Positions 15,869-24,243 of a stretch of 45,539 nt of DNA are shown here, piece after piece. Under the pieces are notes generated by a model that was not told the DNA's origin, ran no database searches, and saw nothing but the letters and a program-made list of their open reading frames with translations. The stretch's first letter is position 1, and every line of letters begins with the position of its first letter. The position numbers and the translations under genes are program-made. Source of the stretch: Desulfobacter curvatus DSM 3379 (GTDB lineage: Bacteria > Desulfobacterota > Desulfobacteria > Desulfobacterales > Desulfobacteraceae); contig NZ_KB893072.1 of NCBI RefSeq assembly GCF_000373985.1, positions 1 to 45,539 of the forward strand, read 5' to 3'.

Positions 15869-17191
15869 TTAAAAATTATATACAAGACAGGTTTGGACGA
15901 GATCCTGGGTATATTCATAAAGGTCCTGGTTTGAAAATGCCCAGATACGCTGGTAGTTCAGCCGCAGCTCAAAATACTGGTCCGGACGTCCGGCACGCTG
16001 CCACAATTTCCTGGACAAACCCAGGGAAAGCGTATGCCGGGTATCCTTTCTTCTATCCTCAAACAGATAGCCCGGTTCATCGTAATTGGTCACCCGAAAT
16101 TCATACCTAAAATAGCCGTTTGTCCTGTTGAACAAAAAACGGGAAGCGGCAAAATTTAAGCGGAACCGTTTATATCCATATTCATCATCATCTGCATCTT
16201 CATGCTCCAGACCCACTCCCATGTCAAACCAGGTGTTGAATTTCAAAAAGACCAGGTCTGTGTGAAGGCTTAGGTTGTTGCTGTCCATGGCCGAAAAATC
16301 AGGATAATTTTTTTGTTCAAGGGTCGCGCCGGTACGCACCATGACAGAAGGAGAAAACACATAATCCATCGTAGCCCGGGCACCCATGCTGTCCATATAC
16401 CGTTCATCATCGAGACCAATCTGCCGGGTCAACAATTTGAATCCAAGTTTGCGCCGGCCTGAAATATGTTGGGGGCCGGTTAATATTTCCGCATAGCGGA
16501 TATCAAGGGCATGGGTCTTATCATACCACCCGGTAAAAAAAGAACCGTCTGTTTTCCAGGCCCATGGCGAACCAAGGAACCGATAGGCATGATCAAGGCT
16601 TAGCGCCGTGTAAAAAAACCAGTCTTCAGTCTCCTGGGCCGAAGGTCCGGTCAGCGTTACATCACCGATGACGGTATCAATGGTTTGACTGGATGGTGAC
16701 GACCAGACATTATTATTCCAATCCATTCCAGCGGTAACACTGCCATGGAAAAAATGGGTCTGCTCGGATTTGTCAATCCTGGCCATGAAGGCCTTGATAT
16801 TTTCCTTAACGGTTTCAGGCGGATCGCCAGCAAGCACCTGTCGGCAATATCGCCTGGCCGAATTGTTATCACCGATGGCATAAAATGCACGGGCCAGTTC
16901 AAGCTTGATCCTGTCATGGCCGGGAGAATAAATCAGAATGCGTTCAAACACCATAATAGCCATCTCAAAATGACCGGATTCAAAGGCAGCGCGGCCCAAA
17001 TAAAAATTGAGCTCAGGATCGTTTGGAGCCCTATCCGACAAATCAAACAGCATCTGGTAAGCTTGCTCAAATTGCCCGCTTTTAAACAACGCAATACCCT
17101 GGGCAACACTGCCCGGACCCGAACCATCCTGCCCAAGCGCTACAGCCCGGCAAAAAAGAAAGACCACCGCAACAAGATAAAGCTTTTTCAT
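15869..17191 (-). CDS. Slam-like outer-membrane protein (TPR plus beta-barrel)
   Basis: This 440-residue protein has a signal peptide at 1-20 and TPR repeats at about 28-150 (LNFYLGRAAFESGHFEMAIMVFERIL, then LELARAFYAIGDNNSARRYCRQVL). An alternating hydrophobic beta-barrel of about 290 residues follows and ends in the C-terminal Phe typical of Bam substrates. This TPR-plus-DUF560 order is that of Slam, the translocator of surface lipoproteins and hemophilins (type XI secretion). The length is slightly below Neisseria Slam1. It is the first gene of the operon, and its probable substrate, the FecR-TbpB-like protein, starts 9 bp downstream. A generic TPR-porin is the alternative, but the substrate-like neighbour makes Slam preferred. 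Confidence 0.78.
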   Translation of the reverse strand: MKKLYLVAVVFLFCRAVALGQDGSGPGSVAQGIALFKSGQFEQAYQMLFDLSDRAPNDPELNFYLGRAAFESGHFEMAIMVFERILIYSPGHDRIKLELARAFYAIGDNNSARRYCRQVLAGDPPETVKENIKAFMARIDKSEQTHFFHGSVTAGMDWNNNVWSSPSSQTIDTVIGDVTLTGPSAQETEDWFFYTALSLDHAYRFLGSPWAWKTDGSFFTGWYDKTHALDIRYAEILTGPQHISGRRKLGFKLLTRQIGLDDERYMDSMGARATMDYVFSPSVMVRTGATLEQKNYPDFSAMDSNNLSLHTDLVFLKFNTWFDMGVGLEHEDADDDEYGYKRFRLNFAASRFLFNRTNGYFRYEFRVTNYDEPGYLFEDRRKDTRHTLSLGLSRKLWQRAGRPDQYFELRLNYQRIWAFSNQDLYEYTQDLVQTCLVYNF

Positions 17192-17262
17192 GAATATAAT
17201 CTTTCCCTGGGAAAAATTGAACTAACTGAATTAATAAAAAAAAAGATATCAATAATATGAAC

Positions 17263-17306
17263 CAAAGTCAACGCGAAGATTTCGCCGGATACGACTTTGT
17301 TTTTTT
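17263..17306 (+). terminator. Hairpin with T-run on the plus strand, no plus-strand gene upstream
   Basis: CAAAGTC at 17263-17269 pairs with GACTTTG at 17293-17299, and an inner GCGAA at 17272-17276 pairs with TTCGC at 17281-17285. Seven T residues follow on the plus strand. It lies between the Slam gene start and the end of the methyltransferase gene, both leftward. It may limit antisense transcription into the methyltransferase-ftsK operon, or it may simply be a hairpin at the operon end. Confidence 0.5.
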
Positions 17307-17928
17307 ACTTTTTTACCCTTAGTGCGCCTAAAGTTTTCGTCATTTCAAGCACATCATAGTTCCCTGTAGCCTGTGCCTGTTCATACACCTGACGCGGTGG
17401 CTGCCCCCCTTCTTCGGGATTGAAAAATATATCGTGGATGACCAAAAAACCCCCTGGGATGACATGGGGTGCCCAGGTCAAAAAATCCGTATGTGCCGCT
17501 TCAAAGGAATGCCCGCCGTCGATGAACACCATGGAGAGCGGTGTCTTCCACATACGGCCTGCTGTTTCTGAGGTGCAGACAATGGGCACCACCGTGTCTT
17601 CTAAACCTGCCCGGGAAATTGTCTGACGAAAAAACGGAAAGGTATTGACAGTTGAAACTTTCTCATCGTAGAGATCCGGATCAAAATATTGTTCATCCGG
17701 CTGCTGTTCTTCTGAGCCTGCATGGTGGTCAATGGAAAATAAAATACCGTTGTTTTGCTTGCAGGCAGACCCGATAATGGCAGCAGACCGCCCGCAATAG
17801 GAGCCGATTTCAAGTACCGGACCAACCCTGGAAGCCGTCAGGGAAAGATCATATAAACGAAGTGCCTCATCGTCATCCATAAACCCCTTGATGGTATTTA
17901 AAAATTCAAAATCAAGCGCCCGGCTCAT
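17305..17928 (-). CDS. Class I SAM-dependent methyltransferase (Methyltransf_24-like)
   Basis: This 207-residue Rossmann-fold protein has the SAM-binding motif VLEIGSYCGRSAAIIG at about 34-49 and the acidic IDHH near 65. A VFIDGGHSFEAAHTDFLTW segment near 133-151 is typical of the cephalosporin-hydroxylase/Methyltransf_24 group, and a PGGFLVIHDIF strand follows. The methyl acceptor is unknown. Its start overlaps the ftsK stop by 4 nt (ATGA), so it is the last gene of the rnj-ftsK transcript. The neighbours suggest convenience of co-expression rather than a shared pathway. Confidence 0.85.
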   Translation of the reverse strand: MSRALDFEFLNTIKGFMDDDEALRLYDLSLTASRVGPVLEIGSYCGRSAAIIGSACKQNNGILFSIDHHAGSEEQQPDEQYFDPDLYDEKVSTVNTFPFFRQTISRAGLEDTVVPIVCTSETAGRMWKTPLSMVFIDGGHSFEAAHTDFLTWAPHVIPGGFLVIHDIFFNPEEGGQPPRQVYEQAQATGNYDVLEMTKTLGALRVKK

Positions 17929-20318
17929 GAAATTCTTTCCTCATCATAGCTTTTAACCAATATTTCCCTTGGCTTGGAACCGATCTGGGGTCCGACAATC
18001 CCTTCATGTTCCATCATTTCAATGAGCCGGGCAGCCCGGTTGTAACCGATTCGCAACCGGCGCTGTACATAGGAGATGGAGGCCTGGCGATCCTTGGTAA
18101 CCAAGGCCACAGCCTCGTCGTATTTTTCATCATATTCGGATTCGTCAAACACCTTTTCCTGACCGTCGTCATCGCTTTGGATCACCTCTTCGTTATAATC
18201 GGGCCGGCGCTGATCTTTAAGAAACGAGGTAACCCGGGAAATCTCTTTTTCGGAAATAAAAGCGCCCTGGATACGCATGATCTTTCCTGTACCCGGCGGA
18301 CAGAACAGCATGTCTCCGTTGCCAAGCAGGCTTTCCGGCCCTCCCTGGTCAATGATGATCCTGCCGTCAATCTTTGAAGAGGTCTGAAAAGACAGCCGGG
18401 TGGGGAAATTAGCCTTGATCGTGCCGGTAAGTACATCAGCGGACGGACGCTGGGTAGCGATGATCAGATGGATACCTGCGGCCCGGGCCATCTGGGCCAG
18501 GCGTGTCAGGGCATACTCCACGTCCTTGGAAGCCACCATCATCAAATCCCCGAGTTCGTCCACAATCACCACAATAAAAGGAAGGCGCTCCAGGGGCAGT
18601 CCGCCGGGAAGCACAACATCCTCGGGCGAGGTGTCAGGCTCAATATCCCGGAGCCGTTCGTCCACCATCTCATTGAACTGTGTGATATTTCTCAGGCCTG
18701 ACAATTCCAATAACTCGTACCGGCGCTCCATTTCCCGGACAGCCCAGAAAAGGGCATTGGTGGCTTTTTTCATATCCGTAACCACAGGGGTGATCAGATG
18801 GGGAATATCATTATACACGGAGAGTTCAATACGCTTGGGATCAATCATGATCAGCTTGACCTCATCGGGGGTGGCCTTGTACAGCAAACTGATGATCATG
18901 GAGTTAAGTCCCACACTTTTACCCGTACCCGTGGCACCGGCAATAAGCAGATGGGGCATTTTATCCATTTTAGTGGCCACGGGCTGGCCCAGAAGATCCT
19001 TGCCAAGACCAAGGGTCAGTAAGGATTTGGACTGGACAAACTCCTTGGATGCAATCATTTCCCGTAAATTTACAAGTTCCCGCTCATCATTGGGAATCTC
19101 AATCCCAACGACATCCCGGCCCGGAATCGGTGCCACAATGCGAATGGAAATGGCGGCAAGGGCAAGAGCAAGGTCATCGGAGAGCCCTACGATCTTTGAC
19201 AATTTAATGCCGGGGGCCGGACGATATTCAAAGGTGGTGATAACAGGCCCGGGGAGAATCTCCACCACCTCACCTTTGACATTAAAATCCTCCAGCTTTT
19301 TTTTCAAGATACTGGCCTTGTTCTGGAGTTCATTCGTGTCGATCTGTCTGCGGATTTTTAGTTTCTCATCCAGAAAGGACAAACCAGGCAGCACAAAGTC
19401 GGGGGTTTCCCGGATATCTTTTATTATGGTATCCGCCACATACTCTTTATCATCGGTTTCCACCTCCACAATTGTGGGGCCAAAGGATTTTTCGGGCTCG
19501 GATTTCTTTTTAGGCGAAGAGACATTGTTAGGGCGGGGTATGGAAACAACAGAATCTTCTTGGATCACATCCCCGTTTGTTTCCGGCGCACAAGAAAAAT
19601 CGTTCGCATCCACAGCAGGGGCAACATCATCCCTTGCATTTTTTTCATTGAATCTTGGCAGGACGGTCAAGGCTTTTAATTTTTCAGCCCGGGCAAGCCA
19701 GGCTGCTTTTCTCTCCTGTCTTTTATTTTCCAAGGCCTGTCTTAAATATCCGGCGCCTTCGGCCATATCCCGGGCAATTGTCCGGAAAAACCGGACCAAC
19801 CAATTCCAGCCCACGTGAAGCACTGATTTTAAAGAAATGCCGGTGATCAGCATAACGCCCAGAAGCACAAAAAAACATAAGAATATGACACAACCGGTGA
19901 TATTGGCATATTTAATCAAAACCCCTGCAAGCCAACCACCCACTTTTCCGCCGGCAGAAATTGTGGTGTCGGATAATGCATAGGTTTCTTTAAACAGAAA
20001 AAAAACACTGCCCGTGGTCATCATCAGGATCAGTCCTCCTGCCAGGGTCAGCCAGATGACTCTCCGGGATTTTTTTCTGATAAGCCACAACCCCAAAAGA
20101 CAAAGGATCAAAGGAACCCAGAGGGCGCCAATACCAAACAAGAATATAAACAGCCCGGCAACATGTGCACCGATCAGGCCGAACAAATTGTTCACCCGGT
20201 CAGGAAAAGTAAAAAAATGATTACCCAGGCACGGATCGCCGGCATGGTATGAAAATAGGCTGATTGATGTCAGAATAATCAGAAATATTAAGAAGATGCC
20301 GAGCAGTTCTTTTTTCAT
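17925..20318 (-). CDS. ftsK: DNA translocase FtsK/SpoIIIE
   Basis: This 797-residue translocase couples septation to chromosome segregation. About four N-terminal TM segments (about 5-25, 50-80, 88-110, 130-165) anchor it at the septum. A short charged linker (about 190-300) leads to the alpha/beta motor, with Walker A GATGTGKS at 461-468 and a VVIVDELGDLM Walker B. The C-terminal winged-helix gamma domain, which reads KOPS-like sequences, includes SISYVQRRLRIGYNRAARLIE. The linker is much shorter than in E. coli (1329 residues), as in SpoIIIE and many delta-proteobacterial forms. It overlaps rnj upstream and the methyltransferase gene downstream by 4 nt each. Confidence 0.97.
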   Translation of the reverse strand: MKKELLGIFLIFLIILTSISLFSYHAGDPCLGNHFFTFPDRVNNLFGLIGAHVAGLFIFLFGIGALWVPLILCLLGLWLIRKKSRRVIWLTLAGGLILMMTTGSVFFLFKETYALSDTTISAGGKVGGWLAGVLIKYANITGCVIFLCFFVLLGVMLITGISLKSVLHVGWNWLVRFFRTIARDMAEGAGYLRQALENKRQERKAAWLARAEKLKALTVLPRFNEKNARDDVAPAVDANDFSCAPETNGDVIQEDSVVSIPRPNNVSSPKKKSEPEKSFGPTIVEVETDDKEYVADTIIKDIRETPDFVLPGLSFLDEKLKIRRQIDTNELQNKASILKKKLEDFNVKGEVVEILPGPVITTFEYRPAPGIKLSKIVGLSDDLALALAAISIRIVAPIPGRDVVGIEIPNDERELVNLREMIASKEFVQSKSLLTLGLGKDLLGQPVATKMDKMPHLLIAGATGTGKSVGLNSMIISLLYKATPDEVKLIMIDPKRIELSVYNDIPHLITPVVTDMKKATNALFWAVREMERRYELLELSGLRNITQFNEMVDERLRDIEPDTSPEDVVLPGGLPLERLPFIVVIVDELGDLMMVASKDVEYALTRLAQMARAAGIHLIIATQRPSADVLTGTIKANFPTRLSFQTSSKIDGRIIIDQGGPESLLGNGDMLFCPPGTGKIMRIQGAFISEKEISRVTSFLKDQRRPDYNEEVIQSDDDGQEKVFDESEYDEKYDEAVALVTKDRQASISYVQRRLRIGYNRAARLIEMMEHEGIVGPQIGSKPREILVKSYDEERIS

Positions 20319-21967
20319 ACTTCTATGATAATGGGTACAATCAAAGGCCTGCGGTTTATGGCAAAGGCAAAATACTGTTTGAGCGCCCGCTGCAATTTTT
20401 TTCGAATCAGTTCCACCCTCGAATCGATCCCGGCTTCAATCTCTTCAACAATCTCCAGGATGACGCACTGGGCGTCGTCCACAAGGTAGCCTGTGGCAGA
20501 GTCAAAAACAAACCCTTTGGAAATCAATTCCGGCCCGTACAGCACCACCCCTGTCTCCTCGTCAATGATCATGGTCACCACCACAAGGCCGCCTTCGGAC
20601 AGTTCCCGGCGCTCTTTAAGCACGGAGCGCCCCACATCACCGATGCCTTTGCCGTCCACAAGTATCCGGCCGGTCTGCACCCGCTCCGCAATCCTGCCCC
20701 CGTTTTCCCCGTCAAAGGCAATGACCTGGCCGTTTTCAGCCACAATCACGTTTCTGCGGGGCATACCCAGTTTTTCGGCAAGCCTTGCATGCACCACAAG
20801 ATGCCGGTATTCACCATGTATGGGGATAAAATATTTAGGTTTTGTCAGGTTGATCATCATCTTAAGCTCTTCCTGGTGGGCATGGCCGGAAGCATGGATC
20901 CGGGCGATCTTGGAATAGACCACTTCGGCACCCCTTCGGTAAAGCTTGTTAATAATGCCGGCAATGGCTTTTTCATTACCCGGGATATGCTTGCTTGATA
21001 AAAGCACGGTATCCCCTTTGCGGACAGTGATGTGCTTGTGAACGCCCGAGGCCATGCGGGCCAATGCGGACATGGGCTCGCCCTGGCTACCCGTGGTGAT
21101 GATCACCACTTCATGGTCTTCAAGCTTATGAATCTGTTTAATATCCACCAGCATCCCCGGGGGACACTTAAGATAGCCTAAACGCATGGCCACATCCGTA
21201 ATCTGTTCCATGCTGCGGCCATTGAATATGACCCGGCGGTTATTATGTCTGGCAATATCAATCACCTGCTGGATACGGAACACATTGGAGGCAAACAGCG
21301 CAACAATCACCCGTCCGGGAGAGGCTTCAACCAGTTCGCCCAAATTTTTTGCAACCTCCTGTTCAGACATGGCATAGCCCTCTACTTCCACATTGGTGGA
21401 ATCGGAAAGCAGCGCCATGACGCCCTTTTCGCCGAACCGGGCAAAACTGGAAATATCGGTATTCTTCATGACGTCCGCGGAGTGGCTGATGCGGAAATCC
21501 CCGGTATGAACCACCACCCCTTCAGGCGTTGTGATGGCCATACCCACACCGTCAATGGTGGAATGGCTTACCCGGATAAACTCTATGTCAAAGGGTTCAA
21601 TGGTGAGCACCTCCCCTGGGTTGACCAGGTTGAGATCCACATGGGTTATGAGATCAAACTCAATGAGCTTGTTGCGTACAATTTCCAGGGTAAAGGCCGT
21701 GCCGTATACCGGCAGACGAATCTCGCGCAAAAGGTAGGGTAACGCCCCGATATGGTCTTCATGGGCATGGGTCAGGATGATGCCTTCGATTTTATCCATG
21801 TTCTCCCGAAGGTAATCCATGGCCGGGATAACAATATCCACGCCCAGCATATGGTCTTCAGGGAACATGATGCCTGCGTCAATGATGAAGATGACATCAT
21901 CATACTCCACCACCATCATATTCAGGCCTATTTCGCCAAGTCCCCCAAGGGGTATGAGTTTAAGCAT
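20315..21967 (-). CDS. rnj: Ribonuclease J
   Basis: This 550-residue beta-CASP metallo-beta-lactamase RNase has dual endo- and 5'-exonuclease activity in mRNA decay and rRNA maturation. The zinc motif H67-A-H69-E-D71-H72 lies in LTHAHEDHIG, with VVHTGDFRIS and LLSDSTNVE as later metallo-lactamase motifs. The beta-CASP GSQGEPMSAL segment and the ASGHAHQEEL histidines follow. A C-terminal domain of about 100 residues completes the family length. It starts 21 bp after the small unknown gene and overlaps ftsK by 4 nt. Confidence 0.96.
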   Translation of the reverse strand: MLKLIPLGGLGEIGLNMMVVEYDDVIFIIDAGIMFPEDHMLGVDIVIPAMDYLRENMDKIEGIILTHAHEDHIGALPYLLREIRLPVYGTAFTLEIVRNKLIEFDLITHVDLNLVNPGEVLTIEPFDIEFIRVSHSTIDGVGMAITTPEGVVVHTGDFRISHSADVMKNTDISSFARFGEKGVMALLSDSTNVEVEGYAMSEQEVAKNLGELVEASPGRVIVALFASNVFRIQQVIDIARHNNRRVIFNGRSMEQITDVAMRLGYLKCPPGMLVDIKQIHKLEDHEVVIITTGSQGEPMSALARMASGVHKHITVRKGDTVLLSSKHIPGNEKAIAGIINKLYRRGAEVVYSKIARIHASGHAHQEELKMMINLTKPKYFIPIHGEYRHLVVHARLAEKLGMPRRNVIVAENGQVIAFDGENGGRIAERVQTGRILVDGKGIGDVGRSVLKERRELSEGGLVVVTMIIDEETGVVLYGPELISKGFVFDSATGYLVDDAQCVILEIVEEIEAGIDSRVELIRKKLQRALKQYFAFAINRRPLIVPIIIEV

Positions 21968-21988
21968 TTAAATTATCCCGACCCGATA

Positions 21989-22321
21989 TCAAATACAGAT
22001 GGACAGCTTTTCAAGAACGGCGTCTGCCCAGTTAACCAGCCAGTTGCGCTGCTCAACCGTGGCATAGCCCATACAATCACACCGGATATTGGTTTTAATC
22101 CTTACCAACAACTCACAGGACAAGGCGTTCTCTTCCAGCATCAGGGCAAACACGTGGGGACCACAGGCCTTATGGGCGGCCTGGGTTTGAGTCAAAATAT
22201 CCGGATCCAGTTCAAGCCAGTAGATCCCGCCCACAGTGGCAGCCTCAAGATACGTGTCAAAATACTGTTTTAACTCTGTATAATCCTTAAGCGTAAAGCC
22301 GTCTATCACATACTGTTTCAT
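21989..22321 (-). CDS. Small conserved-looking protein of unknown function
   Basis: This 110-residue protein starts at the ATG at 22321; a TTG two codons upstream is less likely. No TM or signal peptide is seen. It has the balanced composition of a real cytosolic protein, with several cysteines (KACGPH, SCELLV, IRCDCMGY) and a tryptophan-rich C-terminal part (QRNWLVNWADAVLEKL). No family is recognised with certainty. It lies 21 bp upstream of rnj on the same strand and is probably the first gene of that operon. Confidence 0.7.
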   Translation of the reverse strand: MKQYVIDGFTLKDYTELKQYFDTYLEAATVGGIYWLELDPDILTQTQAAHKACGPHVFALMLEENALSCELLVRIKTNIRCDCMGYATVEQRNWLVNWADAVLEKLSICI

Positions 22322-22405
22322 GCGCAATAAATTAACACAGAAGTCTTGAAGTATGCAACCGGAACTTATCTTCCATAAAATGGTTGCAAATCAAACTATG
22401 AATAG

Positions 22406-22603
22406 ATTAATAAAGCAGTTGATGCCATGGATGTCTTCCAGAAAGCCAGGCAGAAGGGAATCTCTTTCATGCCCGGGGTGCTATGCTCCACCACAGACAG
22501 ATACAGGCATTGTCTGCGTCTGAACTGCGGGATTTCCTGGTCGGACGAACTTGAAAGCAGCATTGCCCAATTGGGCCGTATTATTTGTACGATGCATAAA
22601 TAA
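22406..22603 (+). pseudogene. C-terminal remnant of a MocR/GntR-type PLP-domain regulator
   Basis: An open frame of 65 codons, closed upstream by TAG at 22403, encodes a KAVDAMDVFQKARQKGISF segment, then MPGVLCSTTDRYRHCLRLNCG and WSDELESSIAQLGRII. This is the characteristic C-terminal end of the aminotransferase-like domain of MocR regulators (GntR-HTH plus PLP fold). The remaining ~400 residues are absent: the DNA just upstream is the start region of the leftward 110-residue gene. It ends 15 bp before proline dehydrogenase, so the complete ancestor probably controlled or neighboured that gene. It has no clear start codon or ribosome-binding site. Confidence 0.75.
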
Positions 22604-22618
22604 TAACAGGAGAACAAT

Positions 22619-23530
22619 ATGCTACATAGAATAATCAGCCATGCCCTGCCCTATTTTCCACCCCAATTAATCTGGCAGTTTTCAAAAAGCTATATCGCGG
22701 GCGAGACCACCCAGGACGCCATTAACGCGTCAAAAGCCTTGAACCGGGAAAATGTTATGGTGACCCTGGACATCCTTGGTGAATTTATCAAAACCATTTC
22801 CCAAGCCGCAAAGAACCGGGATGCATACCTATCCCTTATCCGCACCATTGAAGCTGCAGGAATTAACGGTAATTATTCTATTAAGCCCACCATGTTCGGT
22901 CTTCTGATCGATAAAAAAATATGTTTTGAATATATGAGGGAACTTACGGCTGAGGCGGCGTCCCATGGTAATTTTGTCCGCATTGATATGGAAGACTCTC
23001 TTTGTGTGGATGATTCCATTGATATTTTCCGCCGGCTTAAGCAGGAATTTCCCCAGAACATCGGTCTGGTGCTCCAGGCCTACTTGAAACGCACCCTAAA
23101 CGACCTTGAATCCATGCTGGATTTGCGTCGAGACGATGCAGCTTTGAATTTCAGACTGGTCAAGGGAATCTATGTGGAGCCGGCAGCCATTGCATATAAG
23201 GATTACCACGAGATTAATGCCCACTTTCTTGAAGACCTTGAATTCATGTTGAAAAACAATGTATATGCGGCCATCGCCACCCATGACACCCCTTTGATCC
23301 GGGGAGCACTTGACCTGATCGACAAATATCAGGTGCCAAAGGACAAATATGAATTCCAGATGCTCTATGGCGTAACCCCCAAAAAACGTTGGGAACTTGT
23401 GCAAAACGGTCACAGAATGCGGATTTACGTGCCCTTTGGAGAGCAGTGGTTTGGCTATTCCACCCGGCGGCTTAAAGAGAACCCGGCCATGGTCAAGCAT
23501 ATTCTAAAAGCATTGGTGTATAAGGAATAG
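22619..23530 (+). CDS. Monofunctional proline dehydrogenase
   Basis: This 303-residue flavoenzyme has a TIM barrel and oxidises proline to pyrroline-5-carboxylate, passing electrons to FAD and the quinone pool. Barrel motifs are visible: VRIDMEDS near 120-127, VLQAYLKRT, FRLVKGIYVEP near 178-188, AIATHDTPLI near 218-227, and FQMLYGV. The C-terminal IYVPFGEQWFGYSTRRLKENP corresponds to the conserved substrate-carboxylate-binding arginines of the PutA/PRODH family. The length fits the short monofunctional form, and no pyrroline-5-carboxylate dehydrogenase is nearby. The ATG has AGGAG at a good distance. It is preceded by the regulator remnant. Confidence 0.92.
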   Translation: MLHRIISHALPYFPPQLIWQFSKSYIAGETTQDAINASKALNRENVMVTLDILGEFIKTISQAAKNRDAYLSLIRTIEAAGINGNYSIKPTMFGLLIDKKICFEYMRELTAEAASHGNFVRIDMEDSLCVDDSIDIFRRLKQEFPQNIGLVLQAYLKRTLNDLESMLDLRRDDAALNFRLVKGIYVEPAAIAYKDYHEINAHFLEDLEFMLKNNVYAAIATHDTPLIRGALDLIDKYQVPKDKYEFQMLYGVTPKKRWELVQNGHRMRIYVPFGEQWFGYSTRRLKENPAMVKHILKALVYKE

Positions 23531-23573
23531 CAAAACATAGGCTTAACCTACGGCAAAATTTCCAAATTTTCGT

Positions 23574-24239
23574 TCAGGCACTATTTGGCGCTTTTGCCGA
23601 CTTCACCCCATTTTTAGGACAATATTTTTCAAGCACACAACGGTAACAATGAGGCCCAACAGGTCGGCAGGTGCCCTGCCCAAAGGTAACCAGAATGCGA
23701 TTCACCTCTTTCCAGAATTTTTTTGGCAGTTTTTTTCTTAAGGCTTTTTCCGTATCAAGGGGGGTTTTCGTTTTCACGTATCCCCAGATATTCATGATCC
23801 GGTGTACATGGGTGTCCACACAGATGGCCTCCTTGTCAAAGGCTACCGCCCTGACCAGATTGGCGGTTTTACGTCCCACCCCCGGAAGTGTTACTAAATC
23901 GTCAATTTCATCGGGGACTTGTCCCTGGAAGGCATCCAAGGCCTGGGGAAGTTTTGATAAATATTGCGCTTTGGATTTATAAAATCCCACCGGAAAAATC
24001 AGTTTCTGAATCTGAGCAATGGAAAGCGCCCGCAATGCTTCAGGGTCCGGGGCCTGTTCCAGCAGCCGCTGTGCGGCCACCGCCGTCACCTCGTCTTTGG
24101 TTCTTGCGGACAGGATGGTAGCCACAAGCACTTTAAAGGCAGAACGGCTCTGGACGGCAATCAAATCCACCACCGGCACCTGGTAGGTCTCAACCTCCTG
24201 TTTAAGCGTCTCAAGAAAAAATGCAATATCAATGGCCAT
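23574..24239 (-). CDS. nth: Endonuclease III (DNA glycosylase/AP lyase)
   Basis: This 221-residue protein starts at the ATG at 24239, 4 nt after the DUF554 stop; an upstream TTG would overlap that gene. The helix-hairpin-helix motif LPGVGRKTAN holds the catalytic lysine, and VDTHVHR holds the catalytic aspartate. The iron-sulfur ligands C-x6-C-x2-C-x5-C are present near the C-terminus (CRPVGPHCYRCVLEKYC). The enzyme removes oxidised pyrimidines and nicks abasic sites. It is the last gene of the minus-strand operon that includes purL and purQ, and converges with proline dehydrogenase. Confidence 0.96.
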   Translation of the reverse strand: MAIDIAFFLETLKQEVETYQVPVVDLIAVQSRSAFKVLVATILSARTKDEVTAVAAQRLLEQAPDPEALRALSIAQIQKLIFPVGFYKSKAQYLSKLPQALDAFQGQVPDEIDDLVTLPGVGRKTANLVRAVAFDKEAICVDTHVHRIMNIWGYVKTKTPLDTEKALRKKLPKKFWKEVNRILVTFGQGTCRPVGPHCYRCVLEKYCPKNGVKSAKAPNSA

Positions 24240-24243
24240 GACA

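Noticed and set aside
18400..19818. 472-codon rightward open frame
   Set aside because: It is antisense to ftsK, rich in Ser/Arg/Thr as expected of a shadow frame of a GC-biased gene, with no recognisable domain.
22396..22617. 73-codon leftward frame upstream of proline dehydrogenase
   Set aside because: The opposite strand clearly encodes the MocR C-terminal remnant, which explains the open frame.
23531..23573. Possible terminator between proline dehydrogenase and nth
   Set aside because: Only a short A/T stem (AAAATTT/AAATTTT) and a 4-bp TAGG/CCTA pair are present, too weak to call.
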